Assembly: GCF_004519315.1 (NCBI RefSeq)
Contig: NZ_SOZE01000047.1
Coordinates: 1-38,047, forward strand
Direction: 5' to 3'
DNA from: Mucilaginibacter psychrotolerans
GTDB lineage: Bacteria > Bacteroidota > Bacteroidia > Sphingobacteriales > Sphingobacteriaceae
Length of the DNA stretch: 38,047 bases
Positions 31,046-38,047 of the stretch are shown here, piece by piece; the first letter of the stretch is position 1; each line of letters starts with the position of its first letter. The translations under genes and the position numbers were made by a program. The notes under the pieces were generated by a model. That model was not told the origin of the DNA, ran no database searches, and was given only the letters and a program-made list of their open reading frames with translations.

Positions 31046-33022
31046 TTATAGCATCTTCAACCTTATTATTTTAAAAGTATTTGGCTCGATGGTGGTATTC
31101 AATACCTTGCCGCTTATGGCCATGGTGCTATTAACCGGCGATATATTTTTTGGTTTATCCAGCGAGTTTACTGCATCTTTTGCATAGTTACCCAATGTGA
31201 TTACCGATGCTGTTTTTTGAAAGGTAGCCCCACTGCTGATGTTAAACGTAAGGGACTTAGCTGTATCCGTAACGTTCACAAATTTGATGATTAATTCCCG
31301 CGTGTTTTTATCTACACTGGCTGTGGCGTAAGCACCATCTTTGCCGCTTACCGCCAGGCCATCCTTCAGCAGCGGCACTGCGTCGGTACCTTTATTGAGC
31401 GAAAACAGTTGCTGCACATAATAACTGGGCGTGCTATATGCCCGCAGGTTATCGTACCATATCAAATCCGGTGCCCATTGCCAACCATCTACATGGGCAA
31501 ACAAAGGTGCATAGGATGCCATGATCACGATATCGGCGTTGCGCTCCAGGCCAGTCATAAACGCGGCCTCGGCAAGGGCGCTTTCCCAGTTGTTCTTTTT
31601 AAGCGCATCCGTTGTCAGCGTGCTGTGAGCGGCATATTCGCCCGCAAATATCCTTGGGCCGTTACGGTCGTAATTATCGTATCGGGCGGCATTCGCTAAA
31701 AACCATTTGGGTGCTTTATAGTAATGCTCGTCCAAAATATCGGCGTTATTGCTGCGGAAAAATTTATCCAGGCGGTTAAATTCCTCGCCTTCGGCATAGG
31801 GACCAACACTGGATATGATTTTTATGTAGGGGTATTTATCTTTGATGGCTTTGGTGAATATTTTCCAGCGCTGGATGTATTGCTCGCCCCATTGCTCGTT
31901 GCCCACGCCCATCATTTTGAGGTTGAAAGGTTTGGGATGACCCAACCGGGCACGTAAAGCACCCCATTGGGTTTCGGGACCACCGTTGGCAAACTCAATC
32001 AGGTCTAATGCATCCTGCACGTAAGGGTCGAGTTCATTCAGCGGAACCAGTTGCCCGGTATTAAACTGGCAGGCCATACCGCAGTTGAGGATAGGCAGCG
32101 GCGATGCACCGATATCTTCGGCAGTCATAAAATACTCCATAAAACCCAACCCGAATGTTTGGTAATAATCGGGCGTAAGGCGTTCCGAAAACTCTGTGTT
32201 CCAGCGGTTGATGATGTTTTCGCGTTGATCTATATCGCCAATGCTTTTCTTCCATTGGTAGCGGTTCTGCAAATCGCGCCCCTCTACAATGCACCCACCC
32301 GGGAAACGCAGGAAACCAGGTTTCATATCCGCCAGTTTCTGCACCAGATCGGCACGTAAGCCACCCGGGCGGTTTTTCCAGGTATGCTGCGGAAACAAAG
32401 ACACCATATCCATATCCACCGACCCTTTGCCTTGCAGCCACACATACAGCGAGGCTTTGCTATCGGTAGCGGTGGCCGTAAATTTCACGCTGTATTTTTG
32501 CCAGTCGGCCGATGTAGGCCTTACCTGCCCTTTGCCTATGATGGCACCTTTGGCATCGTGCAGTTCAACCAGTAGTTTCACAGCGTTGCCGGCGGGTTTG
32601 CGGGTGGTAACCGTAAAGGTGTACACCTCCCCCTTTTTAATACCCATACCCCGGAAACCCTCGTTTGATAAACCAAAGAAACCCGTATTGCTGGTTACGT
32701 TTACTTTAATCGTGTGTGCGTTCTCGGGACGTTCGGCGCGGCGGTCTATTACCTCCACGCTGCCGCGGCCACCATTTTTTTCATGCTGAGCCCATCCGGC
32801 CAGGTGACTATCAAACTCGAACGAACGGTTTTTTACCAGTTCGGCGTACACCCCGCCATCGGCAGCAAGGTTTATATCCTCAAAAAAAATGCCGTACATA
32901 TTTGGCTGGATATGCGCTTTCAGGTTATCGGCATCAATGGTGTATGCTGTTGGTGTTTGCGCGTTGGCCCTACCTAAGGCCGCGATGGCGAAGGTGGTAA
33001 AAATGAGTTTCCTGATAGTCAT
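31046..33022 (-). CDS. GH51 alpha-L-arabinofuranosidase
   Basis: I start at 33022 (MTIRKLIFTTFAIAALGRAN), a good signal peptide; the frame extends 20 codons upstream without protein character. After AQ come IQPNMYGIFFEDINLAADGG, typical of the GH51 N-terminus, and a carbohydrate-binding-like insert (about 75-215). The catalytic barrel has LRFPGGCIVEG, GVGNEQWGE with the acid/base Glu376, and RIFAGEYAAH with the nucleophile Glu462. A C-terminal beta-sandwich ends in NTTIEPNTFKIIRLKML. The enzyme releases arabinose from arabinan or arabinoxylan in the periplasm or outside. Single gene with its own terminator. Confidence 0.92.
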   Translation of the reverse strand: MTIRKLIFTTFAIAALGRANAQTPTAYTIDADNLKAHIQPNMYGIFFEDINLAADGGVYAELVKNRSFEFDSHLAGWAQHEKNGGRGSVEVIDRRAERPENAHTIKVNVTSNTGFFGLSNEGFRGMGIKKGEVYTFTVTTRKPAGNAVKLLVELHDAKGAIIGKGQVRPTSADWQKYSVKFTATATDSKASLYVWLQGKGSVDMDMVSLFPQHTWKNRPGGLRADLVQKLADMKPGFLRFPGGCIVEGRDLQNRYQWKKSIGDIDQRENIINRWNTEFSERLTPDYYQTFGLGFMEYFMTAEDIGASPLPILNCGMACQFNTGQLVPLNELDPYVQDALDLIEFANGGPETQWGALRARLGHPKPFNLKMMGVGNEQWGEQYIQRWKIFTKAIKDKYPYIKIISSVGPYAEGEEFNRLDKFFRSNNADILDEHYYKAPKWFLANAARYDNYDRNGPRIFAGEYAAHSTLTTDALKKNNWESALAEAAFMTGLERNADIVIMASYAPLFAHVDGWQWAPDLIWYDNLRAYSTPSYYVQQLFSLNKGTDAVPLLKDGLAVSGKDGAYATASVDKNTRELIIKFVNVTDTAKSLTFNISSGATFQKTASVITLGNYAKDAVNSLDKPKNISPVNSTMAISGKVLNTTIEPNTFKIIRLKML

Positions 33023-33170
33023 GTAATGCCGAAAGTTTATAATCCGAAGGTAGATTAAATTTAATAAATGTAAAATAAACACTTAAAATATTTAAGACGG
33101 AATTGTATCAAGTTAAAACACTGAAATAGCTGACACGAGATGGAGTGACAGACTTGGTATCAACCTCCCA

Positions 33171-34199
33171 TCACCCCTCCTTCCCCGCTGTTTGATAATA
33201 ATTAACAGCCTGGTGCAGTTGTTCTCTTATCCGCTTGATCAATGGCTGCGGCCCAAGCACGCGCAGCCTGGCGCCGAAACCCAGCAGCTCGCGCTCCAAT
33301 TCAAAATTCAATACAACCCGTATGCTGAATATCTTGCCCACGCCATCATCGCTCAGCACCTTTTGGGTATGGTGCAGGGGCTTGGTAATTACATAGGGCG
33401 CATCCTTATTATCCATCCAAAACACCACTTCGCAATCCCGCTGCCCCGGCGATTTGGTAACACCAATGGCATCGTTATAATAAGTGGCAAAATCGATGGT
33501 GGTGTTTTCGCGGTAGGGTTCCTGGTGTTCGGTGATGTGCTGCAACCTGTCCAGCGCCAGGTTAAGCAAAATGCCCCTCCCCTGGTGCGATACCCCCAGC
33601 ACGAACCAGCGGTTGCGGTATTCTTTAAGCAAATAGGCGCTGAAACAAAAGCTGCTGGCCTGCCGTGCCTTAAACGACTGGTAGGTAACGCAGATGGTTT
33701 TTTTGGCCACAATAGCCTTGCGGATCACCTCTATCCACTCCAACCCCTTCAGGTTATCGTTCTTCTCAAAATCAATCACCGGGGCGCTGTGCGTTTTCTG
33801 AGCGTAGATTTTATCTTCCAGTTTACTCACCATCTCGTTCAGGTCGGTAAAGTGGTTAAAGCCTTTAAACTGCTTCAACAGGCCCGACACCTCGCTCAGC
33901 ACCTGCATATCCTGCTGGTTAATGGGGCTGTTGGCAATGCTGTAGTCCTTATCGCTATAAGTGTAATATTTCCGGTCGATTACGACGATTGGGGCTTCGT
34001 AGCCCAACTTGTTGCTGCGCATCATCTCCATATCGGCCTGTACGGTGCGGCGGCTTACGCCGGTTTCAATACCCTGGTATTCGTAGATGGCTTCGCTACA
34101 GGCGGCAATAAGGTCGTCCAGCGTCCATTTGCGGCGGCGGTTCTGCAGGCATTGGTCGATGGTGCGGTAGCGGATGAGGGCGTTGCGGTTTACGGGCAT
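33171..34199 (-). CDS. WYL-domain transcriptional regulator
   Basis: 342 residues. The N-terminal part (RYRTIDQCLQNRRRKWTLDD, then GVSRRTVQADMEMMRSNKLG) is a winged helix-turn-helix. The middle (about 95-150) is helical. The C-terminal half is a WYL ligand-binding domain (ICVTYQSFKARQASSFCFSA, then YLLKEYRNRWFVLGVSHQGR) followed by the WCX-type extension ending PLIKRIREQL. WYL proteins often sense nucleic acid ends or nucleotides. It is divergent from rtcB with 166 bp between starts, so rtcB is the obvious target, in place of the RtcR activator of enterobacteria. Confidence 0.88.
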   Translation of the reverse strand: MPVNRNALIRYRTIDQCLQNRRRKWTLDDLIAACSEAIYEYQGIETGVSRRTVQADMEMMRSNKLGYEAPIVVIDRKYYTYSDKDYSIANSPINQQDMQVLSEVSGLLKQFKGFNHFTDLNEMVSKLEDKIYAQKTHSAPVIDFEKNDNLKGLEWIEVIRKAIVAKKTICVTYQSFKARQASSFCFSAYLLKEYRNRWFVLGVSHQGRGILLNLALDRLQHITEHQEPYRENTTIDFATYYNDAIGVTKSPGQRDCEVVFWMDNKDAPYVITKPLHHTQKVLSDDGVGKIFSIRVVLNFELERELLGFGARLRVLGPQPLIKRIREQLHQAVNYYQTAGKEG

Positions 34200-34200
34200 A

Positions 34201-34302
34201 TGTCTGAATCAGAATTTACAGGATTTTAGAATTTTCAGAATTTCAAGCAGACTGGAATAGCATTCTGATAATTCCCTCATTCTGTAAATTCTGATTCAGA
34301 CA
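34201..34302. repeat. Perfect 21-bp inverted repeat around the WYL start region
   Basis: The 21 bases at 34201-34221 (TGTCTGAATCAG...) are the exact reverse complement of 34282-34302 (...CTGATTCAGACA), with 60 bp between. The left arm begins 2 bp before the WYL ATG. Related words occur at 7407-7489 and near 9643, so it may be a dispersed element and not an operator. Confidence 0.65.
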
Positions 34303-34321
34303 AATTTATTCATTTTATTTC

Positions 34322-34348
34322 CTACTGCGCAAATACATTGCGCAGTAG
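34322..34348. promoter_or_regulatory. Operator candidate upstream of rtcB
   Basis: CTACTGCGCAA and TTGCGCAGTAG form a perfect palindrome with 11-bp arms around ATACA, ending 17 bp before the rtcB ATG. It overlaps the expected promoter region (TTACTTTG at 34352-34359 is a possible -7 box). The divergent WYL regulator is the likely ligand-controlled binder. Confidence 0.6.
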
Positions 34349-34365
34349 CTTTATTACTTTGTATC

Positions 34366-35862
34366 ATGAAACGAGAAATAACCGCCAATGAGTTCCCCCT
34401 TCAGGGGCTTAGGGGGCAAAAAGTATCCAACAACGAATTAAAAGCACTCGGCATCAACGATGTTGATGTTCTGGTAAACTTTAGTCGCGTGGCCAATGGC
34501 CTGCTGAAGCACGGCGTGATGGACAAAGCGCAGATACTGGCGAATTTGGAGGCCCTGATAGACGACCCGATGCCCTATGCCCTTAAAAAAGGCGGCAAGT
34601 TCAAAAATCTGGCCGAAGACGTGATCGCCCTGCGTAAAGAGGGCAAGTTTGTAAAGCAGCAGCGCAGCGCGTTCGAACTGAAGAAGGAGCTTGCCGATTT
34701 CCCGGTATGGGGACTGGAAAATATTGAGGTAGGCGCGCTGGCGCAGATGAGGACCGCTATTCAATTGCCCATAGCGGTTGCCGGCGCGCTGATGCCCGAT
34801 GCGCACCAGGGTTACGGTCTGCCCATTGGCGGGGTGCTGGCCACCACGGCCAATACCATTATCCCCTTTGCCGTGGGCGTGGATATTGCCTGCCGGATGT
34901 GCCTGAGCATTTTCCACCTGCCGGCGGCGATGGTGGATACCGAAACCGACCTGCTGAAGGGCCTGTTGCTGGAGAATACAAACTTTGGCATGGGCGGTAC
35001 CACCAAAGCTTACCACGACAGCTCGCTGTTTGATAGCAAAACCTGGAGCGAAACCAAGGTGATACGCAACCTGAAGGATAAGGCCTACGCGCAGCTGGGT
35101 ACCAGCGGCACCGGTAACCATTTTGTGGAATGGGGCGAACTTACCCTTGCCGAAGGCGCTTTGGATGGCATCCCTGCGGGCGAATACCTGGCACTGCTCT
35201 CCCACTCCGGCTCGCGCGGGTTTGGCGGCAGCGTGGCCGACTACTACAGCAAAATTGCCATGACCAAAACCAAACTGCCGCCCGAAGCCAAACACCTGGC
35301 CTGGCTTGACCTGGATAAAGACGAAGGGCAGGAATACTGGATTGCCATGAACCTGGCCGGCGAATACGCCAGCGCCAACCACCACGAGATACACAACAAA
35401 ATTGCGCGTGCCCTTAATATTACGCCGCTTACCCGGATAGAGAACCACCACAATTTTGCCTGGCGCGAGCAGCTGGCCGACGGTACCGAAGTGATGGTGC
35501 ACCGTAAAGGTGCCACTCCGGCCGGCAAGGGCGTGCTGGGTATTATCCCCGGCAGCATGAGCACCCCCGGCTTTTTGGTGCGCGGTAAAGGCGATGCGGC
35601 CAGCATCAACTCGGCTGCCCATGGTGCTGGCCGGGCCATGAGCCGTAGCGCCGCGTTCAGGACGCTGGATGCAGCCGCCATTGCCGCCAACCTGGTTGAT
35701 AAACGCATCACCCTGATGGGCAGCGATATGGACGAGGCCCCGATGGCCTACAAAGATATCCACACCGTAATGGCCGCGCAGGAAGGCTTGGTAGAAGTGC
35801 TGGCGAAATTTGAGCCGAGGATAGTAAGGATGGCCAACCCGAAGGAGAAGCCGGAGGATTAG
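34366..35862 (+). CDS. rtcB: RtcB-family RNA ligase
   Basis: 498 residues, longer than E. coli RtcB (408) because of an N-terminal extension (about 1-110, HVMDKAQ-like region KHGVMDKAQILANLEALIDD). Metal and catalytic motifs are in order: MPDAHQGYGLPIGGVLA (Asp145), GVDIACRM (Asp173, Cys176), GTSGTGNHFVEWGE (Asn251, His252), LSHSGSRGFG (His280), ENHHNFAW (His361) and INSAAHGAGRAMSR (His419, the guanylylated histidine). RtcB joins 2',3'-cyclic phosphate and 5'-OH RNA ends using GTP and Mn2+. It stands alone on the plus strand and ends in a strong hairpin terminator. Control by the divergent WYL protein is inferred. Confidence 0.93.
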   Translation: MKREITANEFPLQGLRGQKVSNNELKALGINDVDVLVNFSRVANGLLKHGVMDKAQILANLEALIDDPMPYALKKGGKFKNLAEDVIALRKEGKFVKQQRSAFELKKELADFPVWGLENIEVGALAQMRTAIQLPIAVAGALMPDAHQGYGLPIGGVLATTANTIIPFAVGVDIACRMCLSIFHLPAAMVDTETDLLKGLLLENTNFGMGGTTKAYHDSSLFDSKTWSETKVIRNLKDKAYAQLGTSGTGNHFVEWGELTLAEGALDGIPAGEYLALLSHSGSRGFGGSVADYYSKIAMTKTKLPPEAKHLAWLDLDKDEGQEYWIAMNLAGEYASANHHEIHNKIARALNITPLTRIENHHNFAWREQLADGTEVMVHRKGATPAGKGVLGIIPGSMSTPGFLVRGKGDAASINSAAHGAGRAMSRSAAFRTLDAAAIAANLVDKRITLMGSDMDEAPMAYKDIHTVMAAQEGLVEVLAKFEPRIVRMANPKEKPED

Positions 35863-35908
35863 GTTCAGTTGGCAGTTGGCGGTGGGCAGTGGGCAGTAAG
35901 GGCGACGT

Positions 35909-35943
35909 AGGTGTTCCACTTTGAATGTGGAACACCTGTTTTT
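35909..35943 (+). terminator. Rho-independent terminator of rtcB
   Basis: AGGTGTTCCAC (35909-35919) pairs with GTGGAACACCT (35927-35937), then GTTTTT. The word GGAACAC recurs at 35984-36000, within the following gene-free stretch (to 36167). Confidence 0.85.
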
Positions 35944-36014
35944 AAAACTGTATTGATAGTCAATGTTTTACAAAAACAGCGGAACACTTTGGAACACCTC
36001 CATTGTTGAGATAA

Positions 36015-36051
36015 TTGATATAAGTATTTAATTAATAACCACTTATATCAA
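36015..36051. promoter_or_regulatory. 11-bp inverted repeat upstream of the gene at 36168
   Basis: TTGATATAAGT (36015-36025) and ACTTATATCAA (36041-36051) are perfect complements over a 15-bp A/T-rich spacer. It lies about 120 bp before the next start codon and could be an operator or a cruciform. Nothing else of note in 35944-36167. Confidence 0.4.
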
Positions 36052-36167
36052 TTTGTAAAATAATTAAAAATCGGGAGTGGAACAGTTAATCCTGGTATGG
36101 ATTTACACTTGGGGTTGGGAAAGCAGGAATGAGGAAACAGTTCGACTAAAATCAAACAAAGAACAAG

Positions 36168-36596
36168 ATGTGTTACGCAGTATATATAGCTACAGCAACA
36201 CCACAGCCTACAACAGAATTTGTAGAGGGCGTATCTAAACTTTGCTTGTCCGTGCCGGAAGCCGGTGAACTGGAAAGACTGGCGGGTAAGTTCACCCTGC
36301 CGCATGTCTATCATGTTGGCGCAGATGGCGGCTGCTCCTGCGGGTTCAGCTTTCAATCGCAGTTTTACGACGACTCAAAATGGCCGAATAGCAAAGCTTC
36401 GCCGCCAGCTCTTTTGGACTTATTGAATGAATTGACAACCCACGCTACCGTAGAATACTATTGCTGCTGGAGCGGGAACGAAGCCGACCCCATACAAAAC
36501 TACCGGATTTTAAATAGCCGGGAGATGAGCCTGAAAGAAAACTATTTTGATTTGGAGGAGGATGAGTTTATATGGTTTAAGCCGGAAAAAGCTTAG
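36168..36596 (+). CDS. Unknown protein, 142 residues, GGCSCGF motif
   Basis: It starts MCYAVYIATATPQPTTEFVE. The segment LPHVYHVGADGGCSCGFSFQ recalls a group of uncharacterised bacterial proteins with a PHVYYLGSHEGCGCGF-like motif; the paired cysteines suggest metal or cofactor binding, which is inference. The C-terminal part is acidic (MSLKENYFDLEEDEFIWFKP). No signal peptide or membrane helix, so cytoplasmic. The next gene starts 25 bp downstream and may be co-transcribed. Confidence 0.75.
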   Translation: MCYAVYIATATPQPTTEFVEGVSKLCLSVPEAGELERLAGKFTLPHVYHVGADGGCSCGFSFQSQFYDDSKWPNSKASPPALLDLLNELTTHATVEYYCCWSGNEADPIQNYRILNSREMSLKENYFDLEEDEFIWFKPEKA

Positions 36597-36621
36597 TGAT
36601 TAATATTAAGAAAATTGGTTA

Positions 36622-36999
36622 ATGACAGATAAACGGGTAAACGTACAAGCTTCTTTCAATGCATTCTTCCGCAGCCAGCTCGAGTATCGTTTAACCTATG
36701 CTTTCGGTAACCTGGACGATAACATACTGAAATATTTTTGGTGCGATGGTATTTATGAGCCATTGATCAATGTTGATTTTACCAGCAGAAACATTACCAG
36801 TATCAAAAAAATCACCACCTGGGCGTGGATAGGAACCAAGGGGGAACATCAATATATTATGATCATAAAACTGGGCCGCCGTTCACGCAGAAGGGCTTTA
36901 AAGGGATCGGATCTAAGCGATTGCATGCCCGAAGCAGATAAGTTTGATTGGGTTGATATTGACGTGGTGAATCAAGTGATAACTCTTCAATTAGAGTAA
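36622..36999 (+). CDS. Hypothetical protein, 125 residues
   Basis: No family recognised. It starts MTDKRVNVQASFNAFFRSQL and mixes aromatic and charged residues (ILKYFWCDGIYEPLINVDF, then ITTWAWIGTKGEHQYIMIIK), as in a small globular beta-rich protein. A basic patch (LGRRSRRRALKG) lies about residues 87-98 and the C-terminus reads WVDIDVVNQVITLQLE. No export signal. The 25-bp gap to the gene before it suggests one transcript. Confidence 0.65.
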   Translation: MTDKRVNVQASFNAFFRSQLEYRLTYAFGNLDDNILKYFWCDGIYEPLINVDFTSRNITSIKKITTWAWIGTKGEHQYIMIIKLGRRSRRRALKGSDLSDCMPEADKFDWVDIDVVNQVITLQLE

Positions 37000-38002
37000 A
37001 AAGTCACGAGGAGGCCCCGCGCTTCCCTGCGCTGCATCCTCGCTCCAGAGGAGGGGAAGCCGCCAATACCGCAAACTTTAAAGCTTAAAAAGCTTCTCGT
37101 ATTTAAGCGAAAATAAACATTACCGCCCTCCCTAACTTTATGAAATCTAAGCCCCCGACACGATTTTTACCGAAAAAAACCTTCGAAAATCTTCGAAAAA
37201 CAGCGGTTTTTAACCGCCTATATGCCAAATTCCTTTCAAAATCATCAAAAAAAACGCACTGATTTTGGCAAAATCAACTGCTATAGGCCCAAAACCAGCA
37301 GGTTCGATGCGGCGTTGACGCTGCTTTTTGGTACTTTAAGCTCACCATGCCCCCCAGCAACACCACGTCATCCCGAACTTGTTTCGGGAACCCACACGGC
37401 AGGTAAACGGTATGCAAAGCCGTTAAGCACAGCGGCCACTTTTGTGATGGGGTGTTGAAATTACTTCATGACGGTTTTATTGAATTCGGGTTTTAACGCA
37501 CCAATTGTGATTGCGAGCGATAACGTGGCAATTTCATGTGCAAAGTAGCCGAAATGCATGCGACCGCCTTGCTTTCTTCACCATACATGCAGCACGCGTG
37601 CTTCAGGCCTTGTTTGCATAATAGGCCATTACCCTTTGCGTAAAAGCCAGCAACCTGGTATGCAGACGTTCCCTCCTCTGGCGCGAATATCCGGGCCGGA
37701 ATTAGCGGTGGGCTACTCGTGCCCGGCGTGCAAAGTGGGCGGTATGGTATATTAACCGAACCTGATAAAGAAAGTCACGCTTATGCAACGCTCCTTCCCT
37801 ACGCGGCATACCCGCGCCAAACGGGGCGGACTTTACGCTGCTATCGGGTTTATGCTTTAAGTTGGAAACTGAATATATTGTAGGTCGAAGTGACCTTCGA
37901 CCAGTGAGGGGATTTAATAAATATTTTAGAATAAGGCGTTTAAGCAACCCATGATTTTTGCAGAAATATTGGTCCGGCCGCAATCATCGTCTTGACAAGG
38001 TT
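37000..38002. other. Gene-free stretch of 1 kb
   Basis: Short frames here have unnatural composition and I accept none. It holds the R2 repeat (37366-37473), a small perfect hairpin (GGTCGAAG 37883-37890 with CTTCGACC 37895-37902), and GC-rich text at 37008-37065. No RNA gene recognised. Confidence 0.5.
37366..37473 (+). repeat. Dispersed repeat R2, copy 2
   Basis: It begins CGTCATCCCGAACTTGTTTC and ends TTCATGACG, so its tips are roughly inverted. The interior (ACACGGCAGGT, GCAAA, TTTTGTGATGGGG) matches 7497-7588. Confidence 0.6.
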
Positions 38003-38047
38003 ATGAAACATATTGTCAGGATACTTAAGCCTGTTGAACCGGTAACA
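38003..38047 (+). CDS. Start of a gene cut by the window end
   Basis: Fifteen codons read MKHIVRILKPVEPVT to the last base. An AAGG two bases before the ATG could be a ribosome binding site. The pattern M.HIV.I....PVTH is how Bacteroidota flavodoxin/ferredoxin reductases of the FAD-binding FR type begin, so that is my best guess, but 15 residues cannot prove it. Confidence 0.35.
   Translation, partial: MKHIVRILKPVEPVT

Noticed and set aside
33192..34229. 345-codon plus-strand frame opposite the WYL gene
   Set aside because: The minus-strand frame has clear HTH and WYL domains; this one is its shadow.
34438..35919. 493-codon minus-strand frame opposite rtcB
   Set aside because: Antisense shadow of a codon-biased, well conserved gene; the His/Gln/Gly-rich translation resembles no protein.
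37222..37458. 78-codon plus-strand frame
   Set aside because: It overlaps the R2 repeat and has repeat-like composition.
1..38047. tRNA or rRNA genes, transposases and integrases
   Set aside because: None was recognised on either strand by eye; a covariance-model and profile search would be decisive.

Overview
The window looks like a chromosomal segment of a Bacteroidota bacterium, most likely a sphingobacterium of the Mucilaginibacter/Pedobacter kind. The grounds are the split KdpD sensor with a sigma-54-type response regulator in place of KdpE, the scarcity of Shine-Dalgarno sites, a textbook Bacteroidota promoter (TTTG-N19-TATATTTG at 12096-12126), RHS/YD-repeat debris, CE2 and GH51 carbohydrate enzymes and many dispersed palindromic intergenic repeats. 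Genus is inferred, not proven. No rRNA, tRNA or CRISPR was recognised.

Layout. 1-3389 is accessory, decaying DNA: the tip of an RHS protein carrying an HExxH toxin-like domain, a lipoprotein that may be its immunity partner, the tail of an XRE regulator, the tail of a type I methyltransferase (HsdM) between copies of a repeat, and two small unknown genes. 3390-11980 holds mostly single genes: a Kelch/DNRLRE lipoprotein, a flavin oxidase with a membrane hairpin, a Gly-rich secreted protein, a Crp/Fnr regulator, an M28 peptidase, a small unknown gene and a CPBP protease. 11995-13709 is a small island bounded by the relic tail of one histidine kinase and the intact tail of another. It contains a 56-residue ORF plus an ADP-ribosyltransferase-like protein (probable toxin-antitoxin pair) and a DUF7668-like gene between two copies of a MITE-like repeat.

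13710-27423 is a potassium homeostasis region, all on the minus strand. In transcription order it has a sigma-54-type response regulator, a 1.16-kb tandem repeat array, kup, a 27-residue membrane microprotein, kdpF, kdpA, kdpB, kdpC, a porin, the KdpD sensor and a separate HAMP-PAS histidine kinase. Matching TGGTAT-N5-TTG boxes precede both kup and the kdp operon and may be sigma-54 promoters for the regulator. 27576-30757 contains a CE2 esterase, then a LuxR-type response regulator and a degraded histidine kinase ATPase domain, followed by a 121-residue unknown protein. The kinase relic and the 121-residue gene share a 20-nt leader block and a palindrome at almost the same distance from their starts, so a promoter-leader cassette was duplicated.

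31046-35862 contains a GH51 arabinofuranosidase, then a WYL regulator divergent from an RtcB-type RNA ligase, with an 11-bp-arm palindrome just before rtcB that is a good operator candidate. 35863-38047 carries two small unknown genes, a 1-kb gene-free stretch and the first codons of a gene running off the end.

The strongest candidates for something undescribed are the duplicated leader/palindrome system next to the LuxR-type regulator (28819-30757), the ART-like toxin pair (12096-12958), the dimeric 134-bp tandem array (24906-26062) and the extra membrane microprotein that opens the kdp operon (22373-22456).
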